DNA of 64,000 nucleotides from NCBI GenBank assembly GCA_019117495.1, contig DWZP01000012.1:1-64000 (forward strand), read 5' to 3'. This document shows positions 35,969 through 44,986 of this stretch, in pieces. Source of the DNA: Fusicatenibacter_A intestinipullorum (GTDB lineage: Bacteria; Bacillota; Negativicutes; Acidaminococcales; Acidaminococcaceae). The translations under genes were made by a program, and so were the position numbers. The notes beneath the pieces were generated by a model that saw only the letters and a list, made by a program, of their open reading frames with translations, had not been told where the DNA came from and made no database searches. The number at the start of each line of letters is the position of its first letter. The first letter of the stretch is position 1.

Positions 35969-36892
35969 ATGATTAGTGATTTTAAAGCCGGGGCAAAAAT
36001 TTGCCAGTCGGTGCTTCTGCGTGTTCAGCGCGTAGGCACATCTTCCAACGGTGCGCCTTTTGCACGCGGGCTTGCGGAAGATAACAGCGGCAAAATACCG
36101 TTTATTACTTTTGAAGCCGGCATTGTTGAAAAAATGCGCGAGATGGACGGCCCTTCGCCGGTAATGGTAAGCGGCAGCGTGGATATTAACAAATTTTCCG
36201 GTGAAATGGCTTTGCAGCTGGTTATAAAAAAATTAAGCGATATCGTTCCGGAGGATGATATCAGCAACCTGCTGCCGGAAGGCGATTTTGACCACGAAGC
36301 CTATAAAGATAAATTTGACCGCCTTATAAAAAGCGTTTTAACGCCGGGGCTGCGCCTTGTTTTGGATAATGTTTTTGAAGGCGCGGTTTACGAACAGTTT
36401 TTGCGCAATCCGGCGGGAATGAGGCTGCACCATGCTTATATCGGCGGGCTGCTGCAGCATTCTGTTGACGTGGCGGTGCTGGCAATTGCCATGGCGGAAT
36501 CCATCGGCGGCGTGGATAAAGATTTAATCGTTGCGGGGGCGCTTTTGCACGATGTCGGCAAGCTGCGTGAAATTTCTGCATCCATGGGCTTTCCGTATAC
36601 AACGGAAGGCAGGCTTTTGGGGCATATAAGCATGAGCGCGGCAATAGTACAGGAAGCGGCTGCCAAAGCGCGGGTTACCGGCCCTAAATTGCAGCAGCTT
36701 CTGCATATTATTTTGTCGCACCACGGCGAACCGGAAAAAGGCTCGCCTGTTGCCTGCGCAACCAAAGAGGCTTTTATAGTGCATTATGCGGATGAACTGG
36801 ACGCAGTTATGAACCAGTTTAAAAAGACGGATAATAAAAATCCGTGGGAATATAATAAAATGCTGCAGCGTTTTTTAATGAGTAATGTGTAA
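35969..36892 (+). CDS. YhaM-like 3'-5' exoribonuclease (OB fold plus HD domain)
   Basis: 307 residues: N-terminal OB-type nucleic-acid-binding domain (about 10-95) and a C-terminal HD domain (HHAYIGGLLQHSVDV, GALLHDVGKLREI, ILSHHGEPEKGSP, HYADELDAVM). This is the YhaM/CbfI architecture, acting on RNA and some ssDNA ends. 18 bp after the Nif3-like gene, likely same transcript. Confidence 0.88.
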   Translation: MISDFKAGAKICQSVLLRVQRVGTSSNGAPFARGLAEDNSGKIPFITFEAGIVEKMREMDGPSPVMVSGSVDINKFSGEMALQLVIKKLSDIVPEDDISNLLPEGDFDHEAYKDKFDRLIKSVLTPGLRLVLDNVFEGAVYEQFLRNPAGMRLHHAYIGGLLQHSVDVAVLAIAMAESIGGVDKDLIVAGALLHDVGKLREISASMGFPYTTEGRLLGHISMSAAIVQEAAAKARVTGPKLQQLLHIILSHHGEPEKGSPVACATKEAFIVHYADELDAVMNQFKKTDNKNPWEYNKMLQRFLMSNV

Positions 36893-36909
36893 GCAAATAA
36901 GGTGATATT

Positions 36910-37212
36910 ATGCTTTACCTGTTTTTGATTATAATTGTTTTGGGATTGCTGGCAGCTATGCTGACGGTGTTTGCTAAACTTATAAGGGATTTAGGAGAAC
37001 TTGCCGCTTTGATGCGCGCTTCGGGCAGCGGCACGGAAAATAATGCCGGGCACGAAAACAGCCCCGCAAATAACGGCAGCGGAGTTGTGAATGACCACCC
37101 GTACACTCAGGACGATATTATTTACAAGAACGGGCGTTATTACGAAAACGAAAACAGTGAAGACTGGGAAGAATTTGAGTACGAAATAAGCGAAGACGAA
37201 AGATTTAAATAA
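36910..37212 (+). CDS. Small membrane-anchored acidic protein
   Basis: 100 residues: one N-terminal membrane helix (about 2-25), then an Asn/Ser/Gly-rich linker and a very acidic tail (NSEDWEEFEYEISEDE). No recognised domain. RBS AAGGTG; 17 bp after the YhaM-like gene and followed by the terminator at 37229, so last gene of the trmK transcript. Confidence 0.7.
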   Translation: MLYLFLIIIVLGLLAAMLTVFAKLIRDLGELAALMRASGSGTENNAGHENSPANNGSGVVNDHPYTQDDIIYKNGRYYENENSEDWEEFEYEISEDERFK

Positions 37213-37228
37213 TATTTAAAAGTTTATA

Positions 37229-37277
37229 AAACAGGTTTTTCAGGCGTTGATGTACGCGCGTGGAAAACCTGTTTTTT
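37229..37277 (+). terminator. Terminator of the trmK-yhaM transcript
   Basis: AAAACAGGTTTT pairs with AAAACCTGTTTT across a 22-nt loop, followed by six T. Confidence 0.85.
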
Positions 37278-37342
37278 ATTTTTAATATATACTGTTAATG
37301 ATGTTACACAATAACAAAAAACATGAAATTAAAATGAAAAAG

Positions 37343-37371
37343 TTGCAAAGTTATCTTAAAGTTGCTATAAT
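37343..37371 (+). promoter_or_regulatory. Promoter of the secreted orphan at 37465
   Basis: TTGCAA (37343-37348), 17-bp spacer, TATAAT (37366-37371). Leaves a leader of about 85 nt without evident structure. Confidence 0.75.
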
Positions 37372-37464
37372 AACGGCGCTGAAGCTAATTTTATATAAAT
37401 TAAAAATCTTAATGGTTATTGTATAAAATTACAGCAAAATATTTTATTCATTGGAGGAATCAAG

Positions 37465-38115
37465 GTGAGAAAGTTTTTAATGTTGTTAATGATGCTTAGT
37501 TTAATTTGTTTGAACGCAGCTGCTTTGGCAGGTGCGCCTGCTGCGGAAAATAACGCGGCAAATGCTGTGCCTCGTCCGTTCAGCGAACGGCTGAATAAAG
37601 CTGCTGCTGAAGAAAACGGCGCAAAGGCGGCGGTGCTGTATGTTAATAATGCCAACACAACTTATGACGCGGATATAGACAGGGCAGTTCTGGAAAACAT
37701 GCAGGCAGCACTAAAAACTTCTGCCTGTGAGTATATAGACGGAACTGAGTTTTTAAGGCAGCTTAACGAAAACGGCATTGCCGATATTACTCAGGCCGAA
37801 AGAGCTGATATTGCAGACGTGTTTAAAGGCAGCGGCGTTGACTACGTTGTGCTGGTGCAGGTAGAACCTTTCGTCCGCAAGGAAAAAGTAACCGTGTTTA
37901 CGCTCGGCAAAGAGATGACGGCAGTTGTGCCATTTAAAATTTTTGATGTAAAGAGCGGCAAATACATTTATAACGGCAAATTTACGGAGCTTGCCAAAGA
38001 CAGTTCCGTTATCGGCGATGTCGGCAATAAATCTGTCGCGTTAAAAGCGCTTGATTCGGTTAATGCCAAAATCAGCGGAGTAATTGCTTCGCGCCTGGCG
38101 CAGGCTAAAAATTAA
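37465..38115 (+). CDS. Secreted protein of unknown function
   Basis: 216 residues with a Sec signal peptide (hydrophobic core about 4-20, cleavage near ALAGA). The mature domain alternates beta strands and helices (KAAVLYVNNANTTYDADIDRAV, VDYVVLVQVEPFVRKEKVTV, FKIFDVKSGKYIYNGKF), reminiscent of small curli/TolB-N-like or LPP-type periplasmic domains, but I do not recognise a family. GTG start with GGAGG 8 bp upstream. Confidence 0.75.
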   Translation: MRKFLMLLMMLSLICLNAAALAGAPAAENNAANAVPRPFSERLNKAAAEENGAKAAVLYVNNANTTYDADIDRAVLENMQAALKTSACEYIDGTEFLRQLNENGIADITQAERADIADVFKGSGVDYVVLVQVEPFVRKEKVTVFTLGKEMTAVVPFKIFDVKSGKYIYNGKFTELAKDSSVIGDVGNKSVALKALDSVNAKISGVIASRLAQAKN

Positions 38116-38140
38116 ATACCTGCGGCCCACATTTTAACCC

Positions 38141-38169
38141 TTGACTAATTACAGGCTTTGTGCTAAAGT
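38141..38169 (+). promoter_or_regulatory. Promoter of rnpB
   Basis: TTGACT (38141-38146), 17-bp spacer, TAAAGT (38164-38169), placing the start about 9 nt downstream at the 5' end of the P1 helix. Confidence 0.75.
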
Positions 38170-38177
38170 ACTGACAG

Positions 38178-38528
38178 TATGAGTGTGAAAAGCAATCGCT
38201 GACGGCTTTGCCGTAAGAGGAAAGTCCGGGCTCCACAGGGCAGAATGCCGGATAACGTCCGGCGAGGGTGACCTCAGGGATAGTGCCACAGAAATGTGTA
38301 CCGCCTGCTTCGGCAGGTAAGGGTGGAACGGTGCGGTAAGAGCGCACCAGCGGACGGGTAACCGGCCGGCTAGGTAAACCCCATTCGGAGCAAGACCAAA
38401 TAGGGAAGGGATGAAGCGGCCCGCTGATCCTTCCGGGTTGTGTCGCTTGAGCCTGCAAGTAATTGCCGGCCTAGATAAATGATTGCTGCCGCTTTGCGGA
38501 ACAGAACCCGGCTTATTGAGCACTCGTA
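38178..38528 (+). ncRNA. rnpB: RNase P RNA, bacterial type A
   Basis: About 350-nt ribozyme that matures tRNA 5' ends. Universal blocks seen in order: GAGGAAAGTCCGGGCTCC (P3/P4 5' strand), the ATAGTGCCACAGAAA region, GGTAAACCCC with GAGCAAGACCAAATAGG, and the final CCTAGATAAATGATTGCTGC with ACAGAACCCGGCTTAT (P4 3' strand). The ends pair as P1 (TATGAGTG with CACTCGTA). Overall layout with the P6/P16-17-like elements suggests type A, although the organism is a Firmicute; this subtype is usual outside Bacilli. Confidence 0.95.
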
Positions 38529-38540
38529 TTAAGAAATTAA

Positions 38541-38571
38541 AAGGCTGGCAGAAATGCCGGCCTTATTTTTT
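38541..38571 (+). terminator. Terminator of rnpB
   Basis: 10-bp stem AAGGCTGGCA / TGCCGGCCTT (one G-U) with a GAAA tetraloop, followed by a T-rich tail. Confidence 0.9.
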
Positions 38572-38661
38572 GCAAATTTTCAGCAGAAATTCAAAATAAG
38601 ATGTTATAATATATAAGAAATTAAAATTAATGTAAAAATACTATTGGCTAAAGGTTGGGTC

Positions 38662-39597
38662 TTGGCAGTGAAACGGATTTCATTTGTTGTTCCTGTATAT
38701 AATGAAGAAGAAAATTTACATGAGTTTCATAAAAGGCTGGGCAAAGTTATGGAAGCCCTGCCCTATGATTACGATTTAATTTTTGTTGATGATGGCTCAA
38801 GCGACAGCAGCCATTTAATATTAGCCGAACTGGCTGAAAAAGACGAACATGTGCAGGTGTATTTCCTTTCGCGCAATTACGGGCACCAGCTTGCGCTGAC
38901 CTGCGGGCTTGATAATGCCTGCGGCGACGCTGTTATTACCATGGACGGTGATTTGCAGCATCCGCCTGAACTTGTGCCGGAACTTTTAAAGTTGTGGGAG
39001 GACGGTTTTCAGATTGTGCAGACGGTGCGCACGGCAACGGAAGACGCCTCTTTTTTTAAAAACATTACGTCAAAGGCTTATTATAAAATTATTAATTCCA
39101 TGTCCAAAGTGGAAATTACACCCGGCGGCAGTGATTTCCGCCTGATGGACAAAGTTGCTGTGGAGGCGTTCAGGCGTTACCGCGAACGTGCACGTTTTAT
39201 CCGCGGCCTTGTTAATACGCTGGGCTTTAAAGTGACAACTTTTGAATTTACCGCTCCGCCGCGTTTTGCGGGCCATTCCAAATATAATCTGCGCAAAATG
39301 CTGCATTTTGCTCTGGACGGCATTACTTCATTTTCCAATCTGCCGCTGCGCTGGGCATTTTATATCGGCATTGTGTTCGGTTTAATGAGTTTTCTGGTAA
39401 TTTTACACGTTCTTTATGTAAAATATGTTGCAGATGACGCAGTGCCCGGCTGGGCAACAATGACGGCCAGCGTACTCTTTCTTGGCGGCATTCAGCTTGT
39501 AGGCATAGGCATTTTGGGCGAGTATATAGGCCGTATTTTTGAGGAAGTAAAGCAAAGACCACTGTATATAGTAGGCAGACACCTTGGCAAACGGTAG
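38662..39597 (+). CDS. Glycosyltransferase family 2, polyprenyl-phosphate type (GtrB/DPM-like)
   Basis: About 311 residues: GT-A catalytic domain (SFVVPVYNEEENL, FVDDGSSDSS, DGDLQHPPE DxD-like metal site, GGSDFRLMD) and two C-terminal membrane helices (about 230-290), as in YkcC/GtrB enzymes that load sugars on undecaprenyl phosphate at the inner membrane. Start is uncertain: TTG 38662 has AAAGG at normal spacing; GTG 38668 and TTG 38644 are alternatives. No AUG exists near the domain start. Confidence 0.88.
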   Translation: MAVKRISFVVPVYNEEENLHEFHKRLGKVMEALPYDYDLIFVDDGSSDSSHLILAELAEKDEHVQVYFLSRNYGHQLALTCGLDNACGDAVITMDGDLQHPPELVPELLKLWEDGFQIVQTVRTATEDASFFKNITSKAYYKIINSMSKVEITPGGSDFRLMDKVAVEAFRRYRERARFIRGLVNTLGFKVTTFEFTAPPRFAGHSKYNLRKMLHFALDGITSFSNLPLRWAFYIGIVFGLMSFLVILHVLYVKYVADDAVPGWATMTASVLFLGGIQLVGIGILGEYIGRIFEEVKQRPLYIVGRHLGKR

Positions 39598-39603
39598 TTC
39601 TGG

Positions 39604-39632
39604 TTTACAAAAGCGGCATTTTGTGCTATAAT
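39604..39632 (+). promoter_or_regulatory. Promoter of the NlpC/P60 gene
   Basis: TTTACA (39604-39609), 17-bp spacer, TATAAT (39627-39632), 30 bp before the start codon. Confidence 0.85.
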
Positions 39633-39661
39633 TTAGTTGTTTATAAAAGCACAAGGAAGTG

Positions 39662-40336
39662 ATGCGGGTGATAAAAAAATGGTTCCTTTGTTTGGCATTG
39701 ACATGTGTATTCTGTTTAGCAAACATGGCAACCGCATTAGCCTCGTTTGAATACGGGGATAATGGTCCGGAAGTCCTGGCTATTCAAAAACGCTTGGTTG
39801 AATTGAAGTATGAAATCAAATTGCTTGACGGTGATTTCGGTTCTGAAACGGAAGCCGCTGTCAAACGCTTCCAGGCGGATCAACAGTTAGAAGTTGACGG
39901 AATAATCGGTGAAGCTACTTATACGGCTTTAATGCAGAAACCTATGCCTCCTAACCGTTCCGGCAGGAGTGCTACTGTAAGAAACGTTATTCGTGCTGCC
40001 TATGGTGTAATCGGTACGCCTTATGTTTTTGGCGGAACGAGTGTATATGGCTTCGACTGCTCCGGTTTTACCCAGTATGCTTTCGCGCGTGCAGGCATCA
40101 GCCTTCCGCGTACTGCTGATGTGCAGATGTACAGCGGACGCCAGATTAGTGCCAGCCAGCTGCGCCCGGGCGATTTAATTTTCTTCAGCACTTATGAGCC
40201 CGGTCCGTCGCACTGCGGTATTTATCTTGGCAACGGACAATTCATCCATGCTGGTTCCAGTACAGGCGTAACGGTATCCTCCGCATTTACCGGCTATTGG
40301 GGCGCACGTTATTACGGCGCATGCCGCGTTATTTAA
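39662..40336 (+). CDS. Secreted NlpC/P60 endopeptidase with peptidoglycan-binding domain
   Basis: 224 residues: signal peptide (to about residue 27, ALA-S), PG_binding_1 domain (about 30-90, YGDNGPEVLAIQKRLVEL...GEATYTALM) and NlpC/P60 domain (about 103-224) with catalytic Cys in YGFDCSGF, His in GPSHCGIYLG and third polar residue in FIHAG. Cleaves peptide stems of peptidoglycan. Start ATG 39662; GTG 39668 is also possible given AAGGA at 39654. Confidence 0.9.
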   Translation: MRVIKKWFLCLALTCVFCLANMATALASFEYGDNGPEVLAIQKRLVELKYEIKLLDGDFGSETEAAVKRFQADQQLEVDGIIGEATYTALMQKPMPPNRSGRSATVRNVIRAAYGVIGTPYVFGGTSVYGFDCSGFTQYAFARAGISLPRTADVQMYSGRQISASQLRPGDLIFFSTYEPGPSHCGIYLGNGQFIHAGSSTGVTVSSAFTGYWGARYYGACRVI

Positions 40337-40345
40337 AAACATTAA

Positions 40346-40389
40346 TAAACTATCAATAAAGCAGTGCTTTGTTGGTAGTTTATTTTTTT
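40346..40389 (+). terminator. Terminator after the NlpC/P60 gene
   Basis: 11-bp stem TAAACTATCAA / TTGGTAGTTTA (one G-U) plus a nested AAAGCA/TGCTTT stem, followed by seven T. Confidence 0.88.
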
Positions 40390-40506
40390 ATCAGCGTTAT
40401 TATATCTCTGTTTTGTAATATTTTTGTGAAAGCATATTGCAAAAATACCCAAACAGCGCGATTTATTGTATAATAATGCTAATAACAGTTAATGGCGGTG
40501 GTAAAG

Positions 40507-41214
40507 ATGGATAAACAAAAAGTTTTGATTGCTGATGACGAAGCGCCGATTAGGGAAATATTAAAAATTTACTGCGAAAAAGAAGGCTTTGATGTAATAG
40601 AAGCTGCCGATGGTGCAGAAGCCATTTTAAAGGTTCAGTCGGAAAAACCGGATATTATCATTCTTGATATTATGATGCCTGTGCTGGACGGACTTGAAGT
40701 TTGCAAACAGGTACGCAAAATGAGCGATATTCCTATTATTATGCTGACTGCTAAAGATGATGATGATGACCGCATTTTAGGCCTTGAAATAGGTGCGGAT
40801 GATTATATTACCAAACCGTTTAATAACCGCGAAGTTATTGCAAGGGTTAAAGCAGTTTTACGCAGAAGCTCTGCCGTAAAGAAAGATGAAGCAGGCGGGC
40901 GTTCGCACATTGAATACCGCGGGCTCAGCATTGACATGGAAAAATACCAGGTTATTGCTTTCGGCAAAAAAATGACCTTTACCGCGAAAGAAATGGAACT
41001 CTTGTGGTGCCTGGCATCCAACCCCGGCAAGGCTTTTTCGCGCAACCAGCTTCTGGAAACAATTTGGGGCTATTCCTATTACGGCGATACACGTACGGTT
41101 GATACGCACATTAAACGTATCAGGCAAAAACTTAATATTCCTTCCGATTCCGATTGGGATATTACAACCATTTGGGGCGTAGGTTACAAATTTGAGGTTA
41201 AAGATAAAAAATGA
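40507..41214 (+). CDS. OmpR/PhoB-family response regulator
   Basis: 235 residues: receiver domain with acidic pocket (D10, D11), phosphoacceptor D54 in ILDIMMP and K in YITKPF, followed by a winged-helix DNA-binding domain (about 130-232, WGYSYYGDTRTVDTHIKRIRQKL). ATG 40507 with GGTGG upstream; a TATAAT lies at 40469. Overlaps the kinase gene by ATGA, so they form a two-component system of unknown signal. Confidence 0.93.
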   Translation: MDKQKVLIADDEAPIREILKIYCEKEGFDVIEAADGAEAILKVQSEKPDIIILDIMMPVLDGLEVCKQVRKMSDIPIIMLTAKDDDDDRILGLEIGADDYITKPFNNREVIARVKAVLRRSSAVKKDEAGGRSHIEYRGLSIDMEKYQVIAFGKKMTFTAKEMELLWCLASNPGKAFSRNQLLETIWGYSYYGDTRTVDTHIKRIRQKLNIPSDSDWDITTIWGVGYKFEVKDKK

Positions 41215-42746
41215 ATAAATCTCTGAGTACAAGGCTGATGTACAGCTTTATGGCTCTGATAATGGTTATAGTAGTCGGCGTTACGGCAGGTATTTCCTAT
41301 CTTATCGCCGATTATTTTTTTAAAACCAACGAGCAGGAGCTGGCAGAAAAAGGCAATGAAATGGCCGCTACGGTAGAATATTTTATGGGCTTTTCCAACA
41401 GTATGGAAATGCTGAACCGTTATGTATTTGCCGTAGACAGGCTTGTTGGCGCCAGAATATGGCTGTTTGACGATAAGTTTGAGCTTCTGGCCGCATCCAA
41501 CATTAATACAGATTATAAACAGGACGGCACACGCCCCGGCATTAAGGATTTGACCATGCTGGAAGGTTCTGTTGCCGAAATTGCCAGGGAAATAAAAAGC
41601 GGCAAGCTGGATACCAAAGTAATAATGATTTTAAAGGATGTATACAGCGGTAAATCCGTTCAGTCGCAGATTTACCATCCGTATTACAAAGAACAGGTAA
41701 TGCTGGTAGGCGTTCCTTACGGCAAGCCCGGACAGGCGCGCGGGGCAATTTTGCTGGCGCAACCTTTAAGCGGGTTTGACAGCTTTTTGCGTGACATTTA
41801 CATATACACTTCTATCGTTGCTATTTTGGCACTTATTTTAAGTATGTTCATGGTGCGCAGCCTGGCAAGAACCATCATCAAGCCGCTGGTTTCCATGAAA
41901 GACAGCGCCATGGCCATTGCTGCCGGCGACTATACACGCAAGGTTAACGTGCACGGGCAGGATGAAGTGGCGCAGCTCGGCAAAGCGCTTAATGCCCTCG
42001 GCAACGATTTAAGTGCGTTTGTTGCCAAAACGGAACGCGCCGAAAAAATCCGCCGCGACTTTGTTGCCAATGTATCGCACGAGCTGCGCACGCCGCTGAC
42101 CATTATCCGCGGCTATAACGAGGCGATAAGCGACGGCACTGTTACCGATAAGGACATGATTCAGCGTTACCGCCTTTTGATTAACGAAGAAACAATGCGT
42201 CTGGAGCGCATGATAAGGGAACTTCTGGATATCAGCCGCATGCAGGCTGCCGATGAACTTGCGCCAGCCAAAATGCAGCCGCTGCCTTTAGGTGCCATTG
42301 TGCGCAATGTAGCGGAAAAACTCATGGTGAACGCCGTTGAAAGAAACGTTAAGCTGCTGGTGCATGTTGATGAAAAAATACAAATTATGGGGCAGGGCGA
42401 CCAGATGGTGCAGCTTGTGCTGATTATCGGCGACAACGCATTAAAATATACGCCGGAAAATGGAACGGTTACGTTTGTAACTGAACTGCAGCAGGACGGC
42501 AGCGTGAAAATGACCATTTCAGACCAAGGCCCGGGCATACCGGAAGAAGATTTACCCTTTATCTGGGAACGCTTTTACAAAGTTGATAAATCACATTCGC
42601 GCAACGTGCCAGGTACAGGGCTTGGCCTTGCCATTGCCAGGGAAATTATCCGTATGCACGGCGCCAAAGTGCAGGTATTCAGCAAACTTGGCGAAGGCAC
42701 GCGTTTTGAAATTACATTCCCTAAAGATAAAGTTATTTCGGAATGA
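41211..42746 (+). CDS. Sensor histidine kinase
   Basis: 511 residues: TM1 (about 10-32), extracytoplasmic sensor region (about 35-195), TM2 (about 197-218), HAMP (about 219-272), HisKA with phosphoacceptor H290 in VSHELRTPL, and HATPase_c (N box DNALKYT, G1 DQGPGIPEED, G2 GTGLGLAIA). VicK/PhoR-type plan without a PAS domain. Partner of the response regulator just upstream. Confidence 0.93.
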   Translation: MNKSLSTRLMYSFMALIMVIVVGVTAGISYLIADYFFKTNEQELAEKGNEMAATVEYFMGFSNSMEMLNRYVFAVDRLVGARIWLFDDKFELLAASNINTDYKQDGTRPGIKDLTMLEGSVAEIAREIKSGKLDTKVIMILKDVYSGKSVQSQIYHPYYKEQVMLVGVPYGKPGQARGAILLAQPLSGFDSFLRDIYIYTSIVAILALILSMFMVRSLARTIIKPLVSMKDSAMAIAAGDYTRKVNVHGQDEVAQLGKALNALGNDLSAFVAKTERAEKIRRDFVANVSHELRTPLTIIRGYNEAISDGTVTDKDMIQRYRLLINEETMRLERMIRELLDISRMQAADELAPAKMQPLPLGAIVRNVAEKLMVNAVERNVKLLVHVDEKIQIMGQGDQMVQLVLIIGDNALKYTPENGTVTFVTELQQDGSVKMTISDQGPGIPEEDLPFIWERFYKVDKSHSRNVPGTGLGLAIAREIIRMHGAKVQVFSKLGEGTRFEITFPKDKVISE

Positions 42747-42760
42747 TTGGAGGGGTAAAC

Positions 42761-43540
42761 TTGAAACTTGCATTATTGCAGATGGAAGTTCTGGAAAAAA
42801 ATAAAGCGGGCAATGTGGAAAAAGCCTGCAATTTGTTAAAGCAGGCCGCGCCGCAGGCTGATATTGCCGTGCTGCCGGAAATATGGACAACGGGTTATTC
42901 GCTGGGGCATTTAAGCAAAGAGGCGGAATATCTTAACGGGCCGGTAATTGAAAAAATCAGGAACATTGCCGCTGTAAACAGCTGCGCCGTTGTGGCAGGT
43001 TCAATTCCTCTGCGCAAGGGCGACGGCAATGTTTATAATACTACGGTTGTTATAGATAAAAACGGAGAAATTGTTTTCTGTTACAGCAAACTGCATTTGT
43101 TCAGCATGTTTAATGAACAGCGTTTCTTTAAGCCGGGCAGTGATTTTAGCGTGTATGAACTGGAAGGCGTAACCTGCGCTTCAACAATTTGCTATGATTT
43201 GCGCTTCCCGGAATTATACCGCCATATGGCCATGCAGGGCGCAAAAATAATTTTTGTTCCGGCAGAATGGCCTAAAATACGCGGTGCTATCTGGGATTTG
43301 TTCCTGCGTGCAAGAGCACTGGAAAACCATACCTTTATTGTCGGCGTAAATTGCGCCGGTAAATTTCATGACCAGAAATTTTACGGACATTCTTCGGTAA
43401 TAGACCCGTTCGGCAAAGTGCTTGCCGTTGGCGGCGAAGAAGAAGAAATTATTTACTGCGACATTGACCTGGCGCAGGTTGATAAAGCCAATGAATATAT
43501 GAATGTTTTAAAAGATGTTAGGCCGGAGCTGATAAAATGA
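42761..43540 (+). CDS. Carbon-nitrogen hydrolase (nitrilase superfamily, omega-amidase-like)
   Basis: 259 residues with the Glu-Lys-Cys triad: LPEIWTTGY (Glu), YSKLHLF (Lys) and STICYDLRFPELYR (Cys). This CYDLRFPE form is common in omega-amidase/YafV-like members that hydrolyse 2-oxoglutaramate-type amides. I choose TTG 42761, seven bp after GGAGG; ATG 42743 overlaps the kinase stop but would lie upstream of that RBS and add six unlike residues. Shares ATGA with the VanX-like gene. Confidence 0.87.
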   Translation: MKLALLQMEVLEKNKAGNVEKACNLLKQAAPQADIAVLPEIWTTGYSLGHLSKEAEYLNGPVIEKIRNIAAVNSCAVVAGSIPLRKGDGNVYNTTVVIDKNGEIVFCYSKLHLFSMFNEQRFFKPGSDFSVYELEGVTCASTICYDLRFPELYRHMAMQGAKIIFVPAEWPKIRGAIWDLFLRARALENHTFIVGVNCAGKFHDQKFYGHSSVIDPFGKVLAVGGEEEEIIYCDIDLAQVDKANEYMNVLKDVRPELIK

Positions 43541-44574
43541 AGTACAGAATTTTGAGCATGCTGCTGTGCCTGTGCTTTTTTGCGGCCGGGCATGGCTGGG
43601 CAGCGCCTGCTTTTGAACCTAAAGACTGCCCGAAAGATTTAAAATATATTTTGGGTATGTATTACGGCAACGGCGAAATGTTTTTGCTGCGCGAAAATAA
43701 CGGAGAAGTTGAGCTGGTTTACCGTTTCGGGCAGAATGATTACACTTTTGCCGGCAGTAATGTTTATCCGCTTTATAAGGAACATTTCGATTCGTATACC
43801 ATAAATGAAAGCGGGCCGCTCAATCATTTGGATGCCGCAGTACGTATTGAACGCAGCCGTGAAGGCTACGGCGTAAGCTGCAGTGTTGGCGGCAACCGTT
43901 ACAGCCGCCGCTTTTTTGCCGGTGAAAACGGCAGACCGTTCCGCTTTGCACCTGCAAGTGACTGGCAGACATTAAAAACTGCGGCAGACGCTGCCGTAAT
44001 GCCGGCGCAGCTTGGCGCCGGGCAGCAGGCGCAGCTTGTTGATTTGGCACAGGCCGTACCGGGGCTTAAATTTGACTTGCGTTATGCGCAGGCAGATAAC
44101 TGTTTCGGCCAGGCACTTACCGATGACCAGCGCGCGTTTTTGGATGCCGATGCTGCACAGGCACTGGCGCAGGCACAGCAATATTTAAAACCCTATGGCT
44201 ACGGTATTCTGGTATGGGAGGCTTACCGCCCGTGGTACGTTTCCAAACTTGCCTATGATGCCCTGCCGGCAGATAAAAAATCCATGCTGCCAGCGCCGGA
44301 GATTGGTTTTAGCCATAATACCGGGCGCAGCATTGATGTAAGCCTGTATTTGCTTGCAACAGGCGAAAATGCAGGTATGATCAGCGGGTTTGATGAACCC
44401 TCCGTGCGTCAGTACGCATCTTTTGCGGGCGGCACAACGCTTGAACGCTACCGCCGTGATTTGCTGCGCAGCGCCATGCAGATGGCAGGCTTTACGGCAA
44501 GCGAAACTGAATGGTGGCACTTTGATTACGGCGATATCAAAGGATTTGCACATTTGAATGTAAAACCGCAGTAA
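43537..44574 (+). CDS. Secreted D-Ala-D-Ala dipeptidase (VanX/DdpX family, M15D)
   Basis: 345 residues: signal peptide (to about residue 22), an N-terminal domain of about 140 residues I do not recognise, and a C-terminal M15D domain with zinc/catalytic motifs SHNTGRSIDVSL (SxHxxGxAxD-like) and ETEWWHFDY (catalytic Glu, zinc His). Family members cleave D-Ala-D-Ala for envelope recycling. No van cluster is nearby, so this is housekeeping rather than glycopeptide resistance. Confidence 0.88.
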   Translation: MKYRILSMLLCLCFFAAGHGWAAPAFEPKDCPKDLKYILGMYYGNGEMFLLRENNGEVELVYRFGQNDYTFAGSNVYPLYKEHFDSYTINESGPLNHLDAAVRIERSREGYGVSCSVGGNRYSRRFFAGENGRPFRFAPASDWQTLKTAADAAVMPAQLGAGQQAQLVDLAQAVPGLKFDLRYAQADNCFGQALTDDQRAFLDADAAQALAQAQQYLKPYGYGILVWEAYRPWYVSKLAYDALPADKKSMLPAPEIGFSHNTGRSIDVSLYLLATGENAGMISGFDEPSVRQYASFAGGTTLERYRRDLLRSAMQMAGFTASETEWWHFDYGDIKGFAHLNVKPQ

Positions 44575-44578
44575 CAGG

Positions 44579-44608
44579 CATTTACAGTATCTGTAAATGT
44601 GTTATAAT
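44579..44608 (+). promoter_or_regulatory. ylbF-murB promoter with overlapping palindrome
   Basis: TTTACA (44581-44586), 16-bp spacer, extended -10 TG-T-TATAAT (-10 at 44603-44608). The -35 sits in a perfect palindrome, CATTTACA-N5-TGTAAATG (44579-44599), a good candidate operator for an unidentified repressor. Confidence 0.7.
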
Positions 44609-44647
44609 ATTTACGAAAAAACATAATTAATTATGAGGTGACATATA

Positions 44648-44986
44648 ATGAACGTTTATGATTGCGCTAACGAACTGGCTAAAGCATTAAAGGAAAGCCA
44701 TGAATTTAAAAAATTACAGGAAGCAAGAGTTGTTCTTAAAAAAGATGCTCAGGCTGAAGAACTTGCCAATGATTTTATTAAATTAAGCTCTGAAATTGAA
44801 CTTGCCAAATATCAGAAACAGGAAGTTGACAAAGAAAAAGAAGAAAAGCTGCAGAAACTTTCCTCTTTATTAAGCCTGAATCCGACAGCCATGGAATATC
44901 TGCATGCGTTTATGCGCTTCCAGATGATGATGGCCGATATTACCAAAACGATTAATGACGTTGTAAAGGAAGCTGTCGGTGAATAA
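44648..44986 (+). CDS. YlbF/YmcA-family regulator
   Basis: 112-residue all-helical protein of the YlbF family (DUF964), with typical ANELAKALKESHEFKKLQEA start and LNPTAMEYLHAFMRFQMMMADI end. In B. subtilis YlbF, YmcA and YaaT form a complex affecting RNase Y. Only one family member is seen here. RBS GAGGTG. Overlaps murB by 8 bp. Confidence 0.88.
   Translation: MNVYDCANELAKALKESHEFKKLQEARVVLKKDAQAEELANDFIKLSSEIELAKYQKQEVDKEKEEKLQKLSSLLSLNPTAMEYLHAFMRFQMMMADITKTINDVVKEAVGE

Noticed and set aside
42743..42760. ATG overlapping the kinase stop as start of the nitrilase gene
   Set aside because: The Shine-Dalgarno GGAGG lies downstream of it, and seven bp before TTG 42761, where the homologous N-terminus begins.
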